36,679 nucleotides of DNA from Sulfurimonas sp. (GCA_027064515.1 JAMOPL010000115.1:1-36679), one strand, 5' to 3'; positions 8,477 to 16,395 are shown, counted from the stretch's first letter. Notes: generated by a model not told the origin, from the sequence alone. Numbers and translations are program-made.

Positions 8477-9286
8477 ATGCAAACTGGTTATTACAGTGCA
8501 GCTGCTGGTATGGTAGCTCAATTTAATCGTCTAGATACAATATCAAATAATTTGGCTAATGTTAATACTACTGGATTCAAAGAAGATAATTTGGTTGTAG
8601 GTGATTTTATGAGAATATATAAAGAAGCAAGAGATGAGCTTCCTAATGAAAACCATACAAAAGAAGCTGCTCAGTTTTTAAATAGAAACTTAGCTAAAGC
8701 ACCACAAATAGTTGATTCATATACAAACCACAGTCTTGGAAATATGCAAAAGACTAATAATACATTAGATTTTGCTCTTTCAAAAGAGGGCTTATTTTTT
8801 GCAGTAAAAACACCACAAGGTATTAGACTTACAAGAGATGGTTCTTTTACAGTAGGTGATGATGGAAAACTAATTACAAAGCAAGGTTATGAAGTTTTAT
8901 CTGGTGATGGACTTGGTATTGATTTTACTACACAAGACTCATCTATTAAATCAGATAAAGATGGAAATATATCGGTAAATGTACCAAATTCAATTAAATA
9001 TACTCAAACTTCATCTCTTTTCATAGCACAACCTGAAAATATATCACTTCTAAAAAAAGAGGGTGATAACCTTTATAAATATGAAAATGCTGACATTATG
9101 CAAAATGTTGAAGAAACAGGAGCTGTTAGACAAGGATTTATAGAAAAAAGTAATGTTAATGCTGTAAAGATGATGACAGAGATGATAGAAACTAACCGTT
9201 TGGTTGGGATGTATCAAAAAGTTATGGATACTCAAATGAATGATATGAATAAAGATGCAATTGAAAAAATTGCTAGAAAAGTATAA
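8477..9286 (+). CDS. flagellar hook-basal body (rod) protein, FlgF/FlgG2-type
   Basis: A 269-residue flagellar rod subunit of the FlgF/FlgG family. The N-terminal rod motif GYYSAAAGMVAQFNRLDTIS, with NNLANVNTTGFK (about residues 4-36), and the C-terminal GFIEKSNVNAVKMMTEMIE (about 220-260) are the two halves of the coiled-coil core that packs the rod. The middle strand-rich part (GLFFAVKTPQGIRLTRDGSF) is the FlgE/F/G-type domain. The protein is exported by the flagellar type III apparatus and has no signal peptide. It lies 23 bases upstream of flgG behind a sigma-54 promoter. The gene is called flgG2 in some epsilon genomes and flgF elsewhere, so I leave the symbol open. Confidence 0.9.
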   Translation: MQTGYYSAAAGMVAQFNRLDTISNNLANVNTTGFKEDNLVVGDFMRIYKEARDELPNENHTKEAAQFLNRNLAKAPQIVDSYTNHSLGNMQKTNNTLDFALSKEGLFFAVKTPQGIRLTRDGSFTVGDDGKLITKQGYEVLSGDGLGIDFTTQDSSIKSDKDGNISVNVPNSIKYTQTSSLFIAQPENISLLKKEGDNLYKYENADIMQNVEETGAVRQGFIEKSNVNAVKMMTEMIETNRLVGMYQKVMDTQMNDMNKDAIEKIARKV

Positions 9287-9309
9287 GAATAAATTTAAAG
9301 GACTAAATT

Positions 9310-10098
9310 ATGATGCAATCACTTTATACTGCTTCAACAGGGATGTTGGGAATGCAGACGCAGATAGACACAACAGCAAATAATATTGCCAATGTGAATA
9401 CAATAGGTTTTAAAAAGTCTCGTGCTGAATTTGCAGACTTAATGTATCAAGTTCAAGAGTATGCAGGTACATCTACTAGTGATACTACAAAAAGTCCAAC
9501 TGGGATAGAAGTTGGTCTTGGTGTAAGACCAACAGCAATAAATAAAATATTTTCAGAAGGAAGTTTGAAGCAGACTGATAATCAACTTGATATTGCAATC
9601 ACAGGTAGAGGATTTTTTAAGATGGAACTTCCAGATGGTTCGGAGGTTTATTCAAGAAATGGTGCTTTTAAGATGGATGACAATGGTACACTTGTAAATA
9701 GTGATGGATATAAACTTGTTCCAGAGGTAGTTGTTCCAGAAGATGCTACTAATATTACAATAGGTACAGATGGAACTGTAACAGTAATTCAGCCTGGTCA
9801 AACAGAAGCAACACAAATTGGTCAGATTACAACAACTAACTTTATAAATCCAGCTGGTTTGCACTCTCTAGGAGATAATCTATACATAGAAACAGACAGT
9901 TCAGGTCAAGCAGTAGAGGGGAGTCCAGGTTTAGATGGCTTAGGTATCCTTAGACAAGGTTTTGTTGAGTTAAGTAATGTTGAACTTGTTGTAGAATTAA
10001 CAGATCTAATTACAGGTCAAAGAGCTTATGATTCTAATTCAAAAGTTATTACAACGAGTGATGAGATGCTTCAAACAGTAAATGGACTTAAACGATAA
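9310..10098 (+). CDS. flgG: flagellar distal rod protein FlgG
   Basis: FlgG builds the distal rod of the flagellar basal body, the drive shaft through the outer membrane to the hook. The 262 residues are a perfect family length. Motifs: LYTASTGMLGMQTQIDTTAN and NNIANVNTIGFKKSRAEF at the N-terminus, GRGFFKMELPDGSEVYSRNGAF in the middle, and QGFVELSNVELVVELTDLI and QRAYDSNSKVI at the C-terminus. AAAGGA precedes the ATGATG start. It is the second gene of the sigma-54 flagellar operon and is followed by a hairpin (10104-10125), suggesting the operon ends here. Confidence 0.97.
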   Translation: MMQSLYTASTGMLGMQTQIDTTANNIANVNTIGFKKSRAEFADLMYQVQEYAGTSTSDTTKSPTGIEVGLGVRPTAINKIFSEGSLKQTDNQLDIAITGRGFFKMELPDGSEVYSRNGAFKMDDNGTLVNSDGYKLVPEVVVPEDATNITIGTDGTVTVIQPGQTEATQIGQITTTNFINPAGLHSLGDNLYIETDSSGQAVEGSPGLDGLGILRQGFVELSNVELVVELTDLITGQRAYDSNSKVITTSDEMLQTVNGLKR

Positions 10099-10103
10099 TA
10101 AAT

Positions 10104-10125
10104 CTTGATACAGTTTTGTATCAAG
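10104..10125 (+). terminator. hairpin after flgG, likely terminator
   Basis: CTTGATAC (10104-10111) and GTATCAAG (10118-10125) form a perfect 8-bp stem with a six-base loop, six bases after the flgG stop. The T-run is short and displaced (TTTT at 10137-10140), so termination may be weak. Confidence 0.5.
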
Positions 10126-10192
10126 GCTCTCTACTATTTTACATATAAAACCACTTAAAATTCTCTTTATGAAAAAAAAATATCTTTTTAGA

Positions 10193-10198
10193 TATAAT
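10193..10198 (+). promoter_or_regulatory. -10 box of the leuD promoter
   Basis: TATAAT at 10193-10198 follows a run of nine As and alternating T-rich tracts, with no recognisable -35 box. The leuD ATG lies 36 bases downstream, preceded by TAGGA (10223-10227). This is probably the single promoter for the whole leuD-to-13852 run. Confidence 0.5.
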
Positions 10199-10234
10199 CG
10201 CAAAATTATTTATAAAATTAATTAGGATTTTAAT

Positions 10235-10738
10235 ATGCAAAAAGCAAATATTGATGGTAAAGTTTGGACTTTCGGTAAAGATATTGATACAGATTTAATC
10301 ATAGCTGCTAGATACTTAAATACTTCAGTTCCTGAAGAGTTAGCAAAGCATGTTATGGAAGATGCTGACCCATCATTTGTTACAAATATGAGTGTTGGTG
10401 ATGTTATTGTTGCTGGTGAAAATTTTGGTTGTGGTAGTTCTAGAGAACATGCTCCAATTGCGTTAAAAGCAGCAGGTATAGCAGCGATTATTGCTCCAAC
10501 ATTTGCTCGTATTTTTTATAGAAATTCATTCAATATGGGGCTTCCAATTTTTGAACTACCTCAAAGTGCAGAAATTAGTGAAGGTGATACTATAAGTATA
10601 GATATGAATGCTGGAACAATTACAAATAAAACTACAAATAAAGTATATAAGTTTACTCCTATCCCTGAGTTTATGCAAGAGTTAATAGATGCAGGTGGAT
10701 TAATGAATTTCGCAAAAAATGAGATAAAAGGAAACTAA
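10235..10738 (+). CDS. leuD: 3-isopropylmalate dehydratase small subunit
   Basis: LeuD is the swivel-domain subunit of isopropylmalate isomerase, which with the Fe-S subunit LeuC interconverts 2- and 3-isopropylmalate in leucine synthesis. It has 167 residues. Motifs include [15 protein letters not shown] near the N-terminus and the substrate-binding block [18 protein letters not shown] (about residues 62-79), followed by [15 protein letters not shown]. It overlaps leuB by a single base (TAATG), indicating translational coupling. leuC is not in this window. Confidence 0.96.
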   Translation: MQKANIDGKVWTFGKDIDTDLIIAARYLNTSVPEELAKHVMEDADPSFVTNMSVGDVIVAGENFGCGSSREHAPIALKAAGIAAIIAPTFARIFYRNSFNMGLPIFELPQSAEISEGDTISIDMNAGTITNKTTNKVYKFTPIPEFMQELIDAGGLMNFAKNEIKGN

Positions 10739-11814
10739 TGAAAACATATAAAATAGCACTTATTAAAGGTGATGGAATTGGTCCAGAGATAATAGATGAG
10801 GCTGTGAAAGTTTTAGATGCAGTTAGTAGTCGTTATGATTTTGATTTTTCTTACGAAGAAGCATTAATGGGTGGGTGTGCTTATGATATTACTGGTGATC
10901 CACTTCCTCAAGAAACAATTGCTATATCTTTATCAAGTGATGCTGTACTATTTGGTGCAATTGGTGGAGAAAAATGGGATAATCTTCCTCGTGAAAAAAG
11001 ACCAGAAAGTGGGCTTTTAAGATTCAGAAAAGAGCTTGGTGTATATTCAAATCTTCGTCCAGCTGTTGTTTATGATGAATTGATAAATGCATCTTCACTT
11101 AAACCTGAAATAATTAAGGGTGTTGATATTATGGTTATTCGTGAGCTTATTGGTGGTATTTATTTTGGTGAACCTAAAGGTCGTACTGAAGATAAAGGCT
11201 GGAACACTATGGTTTATACAAAAGATGAGATTATTCGTATATCTCATCATGCATTTAAGATTGCAATGAAAAGAGGTAAAAGAGTATGTTCTGTCGATAA
11301 GGCAAATGTACTTGATGTTTCTCAACTTTGGAGAGAAACAGTTGAAGAGGTTGCTAAGGATTATCCAGAAGTTGAACTTTCTCATATGTATGTAGATAAT
11401 GCTGCTATGCAACTTATTCGTGATCCAAAACAGTTTGATGTTATGCTAACAGGAAATATTTTTGGTGATATTTTAAGTGATGAAGCCTCTATGCTTTGTG
11501 GTTCAATTGGTCTTTTACCATCAGCATCTGTTGGAGATAGAATAGGTGTATATGAACCAATTCATGGTTCTGCTCCAGATATTGCAGGTCAAGGAATTGC
11601 TAATCCAATTGCAACAATTGCATCTGCTTCAATGATGTTAAGATATGAGCTTGGTGAAATAGAAGCCGCTAATTGTATAGATAAAGCTATTAAATTAGCA
11701 CTTAGTGATGGTTACAGAACTAAAGATTTATCTCAATTTGATGCCAAAGAGGTATGTTCTACTAGTGAAATGGGTTCTATCATCGCTAATAATACGGTAA
11801 AATGCAAACACTAA
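10738..11814 (+). CDS. leuB: 3-isopropylmalate dehydrogenase
   Basis: LeuB oxidatively decarboxylates 3-isopropylmalate to 2-oxoisocaproate using NAD, the third step of leucine synthesis. The 358 residues show the family's GDGIGPEI at the N-terminus, the substrate-binding [27 protein letters not shown], the catalytic Lys in SVDKANVLD, the Mg-binding Asp block [17 protein letters not shown], and the NAD-binding [18 protein letters not shown]. It starts on the last base of leuD. The following TPR gene begins 13 bases before its end. Confidence 0.97.
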   Translation: MKTYKIALIKGDGIGPEIIDEAVKVLDAVSSRYDFDFSYEEALMGGCAYDITGDPLPQETIAISLSSDAVLFGAIGGEKWDNLPREKRPESGLLRFRKELGVYSNLRPAVVYDELINASSLKPEIIKGVDIMVIRELIGGIYFGEPKGRTEDKGWNTMVYTKDEIIRISHHAFKIAMKRGKRVCSVDKANVLDVSQLWRETVEEVAKDYPEVELSHMYVDNAAMQLIRDPKQFDVMLTGNIFGDILSDEASMLCGSIGLLPSASVGDRIGVYEPIHGSAPDIAGQGIANPIATIASASMMLRYELGEIEAANCIDKAIKLALSDGYRTKDLSQFDAKEVCSTSEMGSIIANNTVKCKH

Positions 11815-12050
11815 CATTAGCAAATATTTATGAATTACAAGGTCTCAAAGATGAGGCCTTGGATATTTACAAAGAGATACTTAAAAAAGACCCATCTAAT
11901 AGTGATGCAAAAATTGCTATACGAAGATTATCTGGAATGAGAAAAAAGTTTTTAAATGTTAATGTACAGATGAAAGATTTTTTTTTAAAGCTAGATAGTG
12001 ATGTTGAGTTTAATGAATTTGAAAGGTGGTTATTAAAATCATGGAATTAA
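11802..12050 (+). CDS. small TPR-like protein
   Basis: An 82-residue protein. Residues about 3-38 form a tetratricopeptide-type helix pair ([20 protein letters not shown], followed by [17 protein letters not shown]), so a protein-protein contact role is likely. The C-terminal half is helical, ending in [10 protein letters not shown]. It overlaps leuB by 13 bases and the next gene (12041) by ten, so it is coupled to both. In Campylobacter a small conserved gene sits next to the CiaD gene in a similar place; that comparison is from memory. No enzymatic motif is seen. Confidence 0.75.
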   Translation: MQTLTLANIYELQGLKDEALDIYKEILKKDPSNSDAKIAIRRLSGMRKKFLNVNVQMKDFFLKLDSDVEFNEFERWLLKSWN

Positions 12051-12382
12051 AAGATGTAATATTATCAACATTAGCCGAGATGGAAGAACCAATCAAAGAG
12101 AAAGAACAAGTTCAAAAGATAAGAAAAATAGAATCTTCTATTGTTGAAAAAAAAGAGATTAAGAGTGTTGAAAAAGTACAAAATGAATCTAGTTTAGATG
12201 GTGAACTATTATATTTAGATTCTATAAGAGAAAGACTTTTAGTACTTTTTGAAGGCTTTCAATCCCCTAATAATACTAATGTAGAAGCTAAAATAGATAT
12301 GACATTGAATTTTTTAGAGTATACATTAGCAACTATTGACAATAGAATTAAAACACTGAGAAAAGGTGAGAAATATGAATAG
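12041..12382 (+). CDS. CiaD-like domain protein
   Basis: The ATG at 12041 is preferred over the GTG at 12026, giving [17 protein letters not shown]. It has 113 residues: an N-terminal helix, a Lys/Glu-rich disordered stretch (about 20-52), and a C-terminal helical hairpin with LYLDSIRERLLVLFEGFQSP and LNFLEYTLATIDNRI. The ILSTLAEME start, the LLVLFEGFQ block and the position directly before purU match my memory of the CiaD-like family (C. jejuni CiaD lies near purU). CiaD is a secreted host-cell effector in Campylobacter, but homologues in free-living relatives imply another ancestral job. It overlaps purU by eight bases. The family call is moderate. Confidence 0.6.
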   Translation: MELKDVILSTLAEMEEPIKEKEQVQKIRKIESSIVEKKEIKSVEKVQNESSLDGELLYLDSIRERLLVLFEGFQSPNNTNVEAKIDMTLNFLEYTLATIDNRIKTLRKGEKYE

Positions 12383-13211
12383 ATATAGAGTTCTAATAGA
12401 TGCTAATGATGAAAAAGGTTTAGTTCATAAAGTCTCAACAGTTTTTTATAATAATGGTTTAAATATATTATCTAATAGCGAGTTTGTTGATAAAGAAAAT
12501 GATAAATTTTTTATGAGAAGTGTTGTTGATGGTGATATAGAATTAGATATTTTAAAAAAATCTTTATTAGATGTTTTACCAAAGAGTGCAACAATTCAAG
12601 TTATTTTACCTAAGAAAAAAAATATTGTATTGATGGTAACAAAAGAGATGCATGCTCTTGGTGATATTTTAATTCGTCACGAATCTGGAGAGCTAGAAGC
12701 TAATATTTTAGCTGTTATTTCTAATTATGACAAATTAGAATCTTTGGTTAGTAAATTTAATATCCCTTATGTAACTGTTTCTCATGAAGGTTTAGAAAGG
12801 ACTGAGCATGAGGACAAAATACTTGAGTGTTTATCTAATTATAAAGATATAGACTATATTGTATTAGCTAAATATATGAGAATCTTAACACCTAAGTTTA
12901 TTGAAGCATACAATGATAAAATAATAAATATTCATCACTCATTTTTACCAGCATTTATTGGGGCTAACCCTTATAAACAAGCTTATGAGAGAGGTGTTAA
13001 AATTATAGGTGCAACATCACATTTTGTTAATAATAATCTTGACGAAGGTCCAATAATAGAACAAGAGATTATCCATGTAAATCATAGCTATGGTTGGAGA
13101 GATATGCAAAAAAGTGGTAGAGATGCAGAAAAAATGGTTCTTTCCCGTGCATTAAAGTTAGCTCTTGAAGACAGAATATTTGTTTATGCAAATAAAACTG
13201 TTATATTTTAA
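12375..13211 (+). CDS. purU: formyltetrahydrofolate deformylase
   Basis: PurU hydrolyses 10-formyl-THF to THF and formate, balancing one-carbon pools and supplying formate. The ATG at 12375 is chosen because AAGGTGAG (12363-12370) sits just upstream; a GTG at 12366 is the alternative. The 278 residues comprise an N-terminal ACT domain (about 1-80; RVLIDANDEKGLVHKVSTVF) and a formyltransferase-fold catalytic domain. Catalytic features are the His in INIHHSFLPAF, GANPYKQAYERGVKIIGATSH, and the Asp in LDEGPIIEQ. It overlaps the CiaD-like gene, so purU is translated within the leu operon. Confidence 0.93.
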   Translation: MNRYRVLIDANDEKGLVHKVSTVFYNNGLNILSNSEFVDKENDKFFMRSVVDGDIELDILKKSLLDVLPKSATIQVILPKKKNIVLMVTKEMHALGDILIRHESGELEANILAVISNYDKLESLVSKFNIPYVTVSHEGLERTEHEDKILECLSNYKDIDYIVLAKYMRILTPKFIEAYNDKIINIHHSFLPAFIGANPYKQAYERGVKIIGATSHFVNNNLDEGPIIEQEIIHVNHSYGWRDMQKSGRDAEKMVLSRALKLALEDRIFVYANKTVIF

Positions 13212-13235
13212 TAATATATATTTAAAGGAATTTAT

Positions 13236-13703
13236 TTGTTTAATCTTGTTTTAGTTAATCCTCAAATACCAAACAATACAGGTGCGATAGGTAGATTATG
13301 TGTAAATGCTGGTGCATCATTACATATAATTAAGCCAATAGCATTTGATATAGATGAAAAAGCTGTTAGAAGAGCAGGTTTAGACTACTGGGCAAAACTT
13401 GACTTACATGTTTGGGAAAGTATAGATGAGTTCTTTGAAAATAATGCCATAACAGATAATGCTTATTTTGCTACTACAAAAACAGATAAACCATACTTTG
13501 AAGCTGAATTTAAAGATGGTGATTTTATATTTTTTGGAAGTGAAACTGCTGGAATACCAGAAGATATTTTAAATAAATATAAATCACAAAATATAACAAT
13601 TCCAATGACTAAAGAAGGAAGAAGCTTAAATTTAGCAATAAGCACAGGAATAGTTTTATATGATGCAATAAGACAAAATTACTCAACATTTGGAGATAGA
13701 TAA
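13236..13703 (+). CDS. trmL: tRNA (cytidine/uridine-34-2'-O)-methyltransferase
   Basis: TrmL is a SPOUT-class, SAM-dependent enzyme that 2'-O-methylates the wobble base of leucine tRNAs. The 155-residue length is typical. Motifs: LVNPQIPNNTGAIGRLC (residues 6-22), RRAGLDYW, the knot segment FFGSETAGIPEDI, and PMTKEGRSLNLAISTGIVLY. The start is TTG at 13236 with AAAGGAA (13224-13230) at good spacing; no ATG is available nearby. It follows purU by 24 bases. Its stop overlaps the ATG of the next small gene by one base. Confidence 0.93.
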   Translation: MFNLVLVNPQIPNNTGAIGRLCVNAGASLHIIKPIAFDIDEKAVRRAGLDYWAKLDLHVWESIDEFFENNAITDNAYFATTKTDKPYFEAEFKDGDFIFFGSETAGIPEDILNKYKSQNITIPMTKEGRSLNLAISTGIVLYDAIRQNYSTFGDR

Positions 13704-13852
13704 TGAATCCTATTGTTGATGGAATAATGGTGTTCTTATTTATGCTGTTTATGATATTTGTTTTTGGTGGTTACCATAAAAATAAATCTTCTGCGAGAGA
13801 AGAACAGTTTAGATTAGATGAAGAGAGATCAAAAAAAGAGAAAGATTCTTAA
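13703..13852 (+). CDS. 49-residue single-pass membrane microprotein
   Basis: A short gene starting on the last base of trmL (TAATG overlap). Its 49 residues are a hydrophobic helix (about 4-23; IVDGIMVFLFMLFMIFVFGG) and a charged cytoplasmic tail (YHKNKSSAREEQ, then DEERSKKEKDS). The start overlap and the clean membrane-plus-tail layout make it credible. It resembles in outline the small CcoQ-type or phage-shock-type helpers, but no specific family can be claimed. It is the last gene of the leuD operon. Confidence 0.6.
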   Translation: MNPIVDGIMVFLFMLFMIFVFGGYHKNKSSAREEQFRLDEERSKKEKDS

Positions 13853-13894
13853 AAATCCTTTCTCCCAACTCTTGCATAATATCCTAGAATCTTT
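13841..13894 (+). terminator. weak inverted repeat at the end of the leu operon
   Basis: AAAGATTCT (13841-13849), spanning the stop of the last gene, pairs with AGAATCTTT (13886-13894) across a 36-base loop. The long loop and lack of a T-run make this only a possible terminator. Confidence 0.2.
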
Positions 13895-13919
13895 TAAATA
13901 AAATATCTATATATTTAGC

Positions 13920-14002
13920 AATATGTCATTCTTTTAGTTATAAATATGACATATTCTACACATAACTATAAAATCTGACAAAATGACATTAAACTATTGA
14001 CT
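13920..14002 (+). promoter_or_regulatory. operator cluster before the S24 repressor gene
   Basis: A perfect inverted repeat, AATATGTCAT (13920-13929) and ATGACATATT (13946-13955), is followed by further TGACA half-sites at 13976-13980 and 13984-13988 and by TGACT inside the -35 box (13998-14002). The array fills the region just upstream of the repressor promoter and is the obvious candidate for autoregulatory binding by the 14055 product. Confidence 0.7.
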
Positions 14003-14025
14003 TTCTAATAATAGAATTATATAAT
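13997..14025 (+). promoter_or_regulatory. sigma-70 promoter of the repressor gene
   Basis: TTGACT at 13997-14002 and TATAAT at 14020-14025 with a 17-base spacer make this the best-formed -35/-10 promoter in the window. The ATG is 29 bases downstream, with AAGGA (14043-14047) as ribosome site. Confidence 0.8.
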
Positions 14026-14054
14026 TAATCAATTATATTGTATAAGGATAAATT

Positions 14055-14714
14055 ATGAATACTTTCGTAGCTATTACAGATGAGATAAAAAGTATCATCT
14101 CTGCTGAGTTTGATGGTAAAAAGATTTTTGATAAAGATGTTGCTGATGTTTTAGGTGTTAGTCAAATGAACTTTGCAACTATGAAGAAAAGAGAAAAATT
14201 ACCTTATATGGAATTATTAGATTTTTGTGCTAAACGAAGTATATCTATAAACTGGATGTTGTATGGTCAATCACCTGAGAGTTTAGTTGAAGCAACAAAT
14301 AGATTTTATATGATAAAGTATTATAGTGATGTAAATGTTTCTGCTGGTGGTGGCAGTGATATAGAGGATGAAAATTTACAAAAAGTTGAAATACCTGAAT
14401 TTTTTATCTCTAGGTTAGGAGGAGAAGCTGAATTGAAAAATATTGAAGCTTTAAATGTATCTGGTGATTCTATGGAACCAACTTTTAGTTATAACGATAT
14501 AATATTTATAAATAGAAATAAAATAGATTTACAAAGAGGTGGAATCTTTACTATAAGGACTGAGGCAGGTCTTTTTATAAAAAGAGTTCATAAAAGATTG
14601 GATGGAATGATAGATATAATATCTGATAATAATGTATATACTACTCAAACATTAAATATTAATGAGATAGAGGTAATTGGTAGGGTTGTTAGTAAATTTG
14701 GGAATGTTGATTAA
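14055..14714 (+). CDS. S24 (LexA/CI-like) self-cleaving transcriptional repressor
   Basis: A 219-residue protein. Residues about 1-75 carry a helix-turn-helix (KDVADVLGVSQMNFATMKKR) of the phage-repressor type. Residues about 95-215 are an S24 peptidase/dimerisation domain. The likely cleavage bond is A97-G98 in VSAGGG. The catalytic serine is S139 in VSGDSMEPT and the lysine is K176 in GLFIKRVHK, with spacing like LexA. Such proteins repress target genes and self-cleave, usually when RecA is activated. Operator-like repeats cover its own promoter. It is followed five bases later by a lipoprotein hydrolase gene, presumably in the same transcript. No other phage genes are nearby, so this looks like a domesticated or stress regulator rather than a prophage. 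Confidence 0.88.
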   Translation: MNTFVAITDEIKSIISAEFDGKKIFDKDVADVLGVSQMNFATMKKREKLPYMELLDFCAKRSISINWMLYGQSPESLVEATNRFYMIKYYSDVNVSAGGGSDIEDENLQKVEIPEFFISRLGGEAELKNIEALNVSGDSMEPTFSYNDIIFINRNKIDLQRGGIFTIRTEAGLFIKRVHKRLDGMIDIISDNNVYTTQTLNINEIEVIGRVVSKFGNVD

Positions 14715-14718
14715 ATTT

Positions 14719-16011
14719 ATGATTAAAATTATACTATTTTTTATAAGTCTATTATATTTTACTGGATGTTCTAAGAAAAGCATAGAAATATATGATTTAA
14801 GTCATATCCCTCAAAATATAGAGTTTTATACACAAAATTTAGAAAAGAATACAAATGCAAACAACTATGATTTATACAAAAAAAGCTATTTTAGTGTTTG
14901 GAATATTGATAAGCCAAACACTACATTAAAAGATATAAAATGGACATTTAGAGCTTTTAATCCTACTAATAGTTATGGGGAGAATCTTCAGCCATTAAAA
15001 CAAAGTTTTTTTGACGATATGTTAAAAAATTCAAATTTTAAAAAATATTTAACACTAAACAAAAAAGCCATCACTTTAAGATATTCAAATCTTAGAGCAT
15101 TTCCAACAGATAGACCACTTTTAAGAGATCCAAAAAAAGCAGGAGAGGGCTATCCTTTTGATTATCTTCAAAATAGTTCTATTTTAGCAAATAAACCACT
15201 TTTTGTTTCGCACTATTCTAATGATAAAAATTGGGTTTATGTTTTTACAAGCTTTGCAAGTGGATGGTTGAAAACTAGTGATATTGTATTTCTCGAATCT
15301 ATTACAACTAAAATATGGCAAGATTCTCAACATATATATATAACAAAGGAGGGAGTTCCTTTATATACAAGTGCTGGAGATGGATTATACAACTCTAAAA
15401 TAGGGATGTCATTTCTATTGCTAGAAGAGGATAAAAATAATTTTACAGTATTAGCAATAAAAGAGAACGGTAATTCAAAACCTCTATATGTGGAATCGAT
15501 AATTCCAAAAAAAATAGCTTATAAAGGTGTATTGAATTTTAATAAAAAAAATATTAATAATATAATAAAAGAAATCTCAAAAACAAATTATGGTTGGGGT
15601 GGGCTTTATGGACAAAGAGATTGTTCATCAACAATGAGAGATTATTTTACACCATTTGGTATTTGGTTGCCAAGAAACTCTTATCTTCAGAGTAGAAAGG
15701 GGAAGGTGATTGATTTGTCATCATTAGAGGATAAAGAAAAATTAAATATTATTAAAAAAAGAGCTATCCCTTTTAAAACACTTCTGTATAAAAGGGGTCA
15801 TATCCTTTTATATGTTGGTACATTTAAAGATGAAGTTATTGCTTTTCATAATATGTGGGGAATAAAAACCAACAAAGATGGTATTTATGGAAGAATTATA
15901 GTTGGTAGACCAGTTTTTAGCACTTTAGAGATAGGTAAAAAACAAGAAAATTTTGTTAAAGATTCCACACTTCTAAAAAATATAAGAAGTATGAATATAT
16001 TAGCTAATTAA
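14719..16011 (+). CDS. SH3-domain NlpC/P60 cell-wall hydrolase, lipoprotein
   Basis: The open frame extends to 14677, but the ATG at 14719, just after the repressor stop, gives a proper lipoprotein signal (MIKIILFFISLLYFTGCSKK; lipobox FTGC, Cys17). An ATG at 14704 is the alternative. The protein has 430 residues. The order is N-terminal NlpC/P60-stabilising region, two SH3b-like segments (near RYSNLRAFPTDRPL and KEGVPLYTSAGDGLY), then the NlpC/P60 peptidase (about 275-400). The nucleophile is C302 in GQRDCSSTMRDYF and the catalytic His is H361 in KRGHILLYVG. This architecture cleaves peptide stems of peptidoglycan. Sitting directly behind an S24 repressor, it may be stress- or damage-induced. 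Confidence 0.85.
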   Translation: MIKIILFFISLLYFTGCSKKSIEIYDLSHIPQNIEFYTQNLEKNTNANNYDLYKKSYFSVWNIDKPNTTLKDIKWTFRAFNPTNSYGENLQPLKQSFFDDMLKNSNFKKYLTLNKKAITLRYSNLRAFPTDRPLLRDPKKAGEGYPFDYLQNSSILANKPLFVSHYSNDKNWVYVFTSFASGWLKTSDIVFLESITTKIWQDSQHIYITKEGVPLYTSAGDGLYNSKIGMSFLLLEEDKNNFTVLAIKENGNSKPLYVESIIPKKIAYKGVLNFNKKNINNIIKEISKTNYGWGGLYGQRDCSSTMRDYFTPFGIWLPRNSYLQSRKGKVIDLSSLEDKEKLNIIKKRAIPFKTLLYKRGHILLYVGTFKDEVIAFHNMWGIKTNKDGIYGRIIVGRPVFSTLEIGKKQENFVKDSTLLKNIRSMNILAN

Positions 16012-16313
16012 GCTTTTATATCTAAAAGTGAACCTAACATAGCATCTTGAGTTTTTATAGCAGTAACATTGGCTGATGTAGCAGTTTCAATATTAATTTG
16101 GTCTGGAATCTCTTTAGCTAAATCTGTTTGACTATGTAATGAACCGTTATCATCAGCCTTACGAGTATGGGCAGACACACTATTTCCATTATCTGACATT
16201 TTAGTATCATTTGGTACAAATCTATCAGTATTTACATTTGCTACATTGTTCGCATTGTTATTCATCATTGTTTGATGAGCTTGTATTGAAGAGATATTTG
16301 TTGATATGTTCAT
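16008..16313 (-). CDS. miniature flagellar rod-like (FlgC-type) protein
   Basis: A 101-residue protein made of just the two conserved ends of a flagellar rod subunit. The N-terminal motif is SSIQAHQTMMNNNANNVANV (about residues 8-27), and the C-terminal half is like FlgC (LAKEIPDQINIETA, then DAMLGSLLDIKA). A short Ser/Asn/Asp-rich linker replaces the usual middle. Full FlgC has about 140-160 residues. It stands alone, away from other flagellar genes. It overlaps the convergent hydrolase gene by four bases. A role in the basal body or as an accessory of rod assembly is plausible but unproven. Confidence 0.7.
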   Translation of the reverse strand: MNISTNISSIQAHQTMMNNNANNVANVNTDRFVPNDTKMSDNGNSVSAHTRKADDNGSLHSQTDLAKEIPDQINIETATSANVTAIKTQDAMLGSLLDIKA

Positions 16314-16332
16314 AATAAACCCCTTTTAGGTC

Positions 16333-16338
16333 ATTATA
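16333..16338 (-). promoter_or_regulatory. -10 box of the FlgC-like gene (reverse strand)
   Basis: TATAAT on the reverse strand (16338 to 16333) lies 20 bases before the ATG at 16313, with AGGGG-like sequence (AAAAGGGGTT, reverse) as ribosome site. No sigma-54 or clear sigma-28 element is seen, unlike the rod genes at 8477. Confidence 0.45.
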
Positions 16339-16371
16339 TAGTTAGTTATATAAAAAAAAGATAAAGAAGTT

Positions 16372-16395
16372 AATTCCCAACAAAAATTGGGAATT
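16372..16395 (-). terminator. terminator hairpin after dapD
   Basis: AATTCCCAA (16372-16380) and TTGGGAATT (16387-16395) form a perfect 9-bp stem with a six-base loop, just beyond the dapD stop on the reverse strand. A run of eight Ts on that strand (16352-16359) follows at a distance of about 13 bases. Confidence 0.6.

Noticed and set aside
14055-16011. Prophage remnant suggested by the CI-like repressor
   Set aside because: No integrase, terminase, capsid or attachment-site repeat nearby; flanked by housekeeping genes with matching composition.
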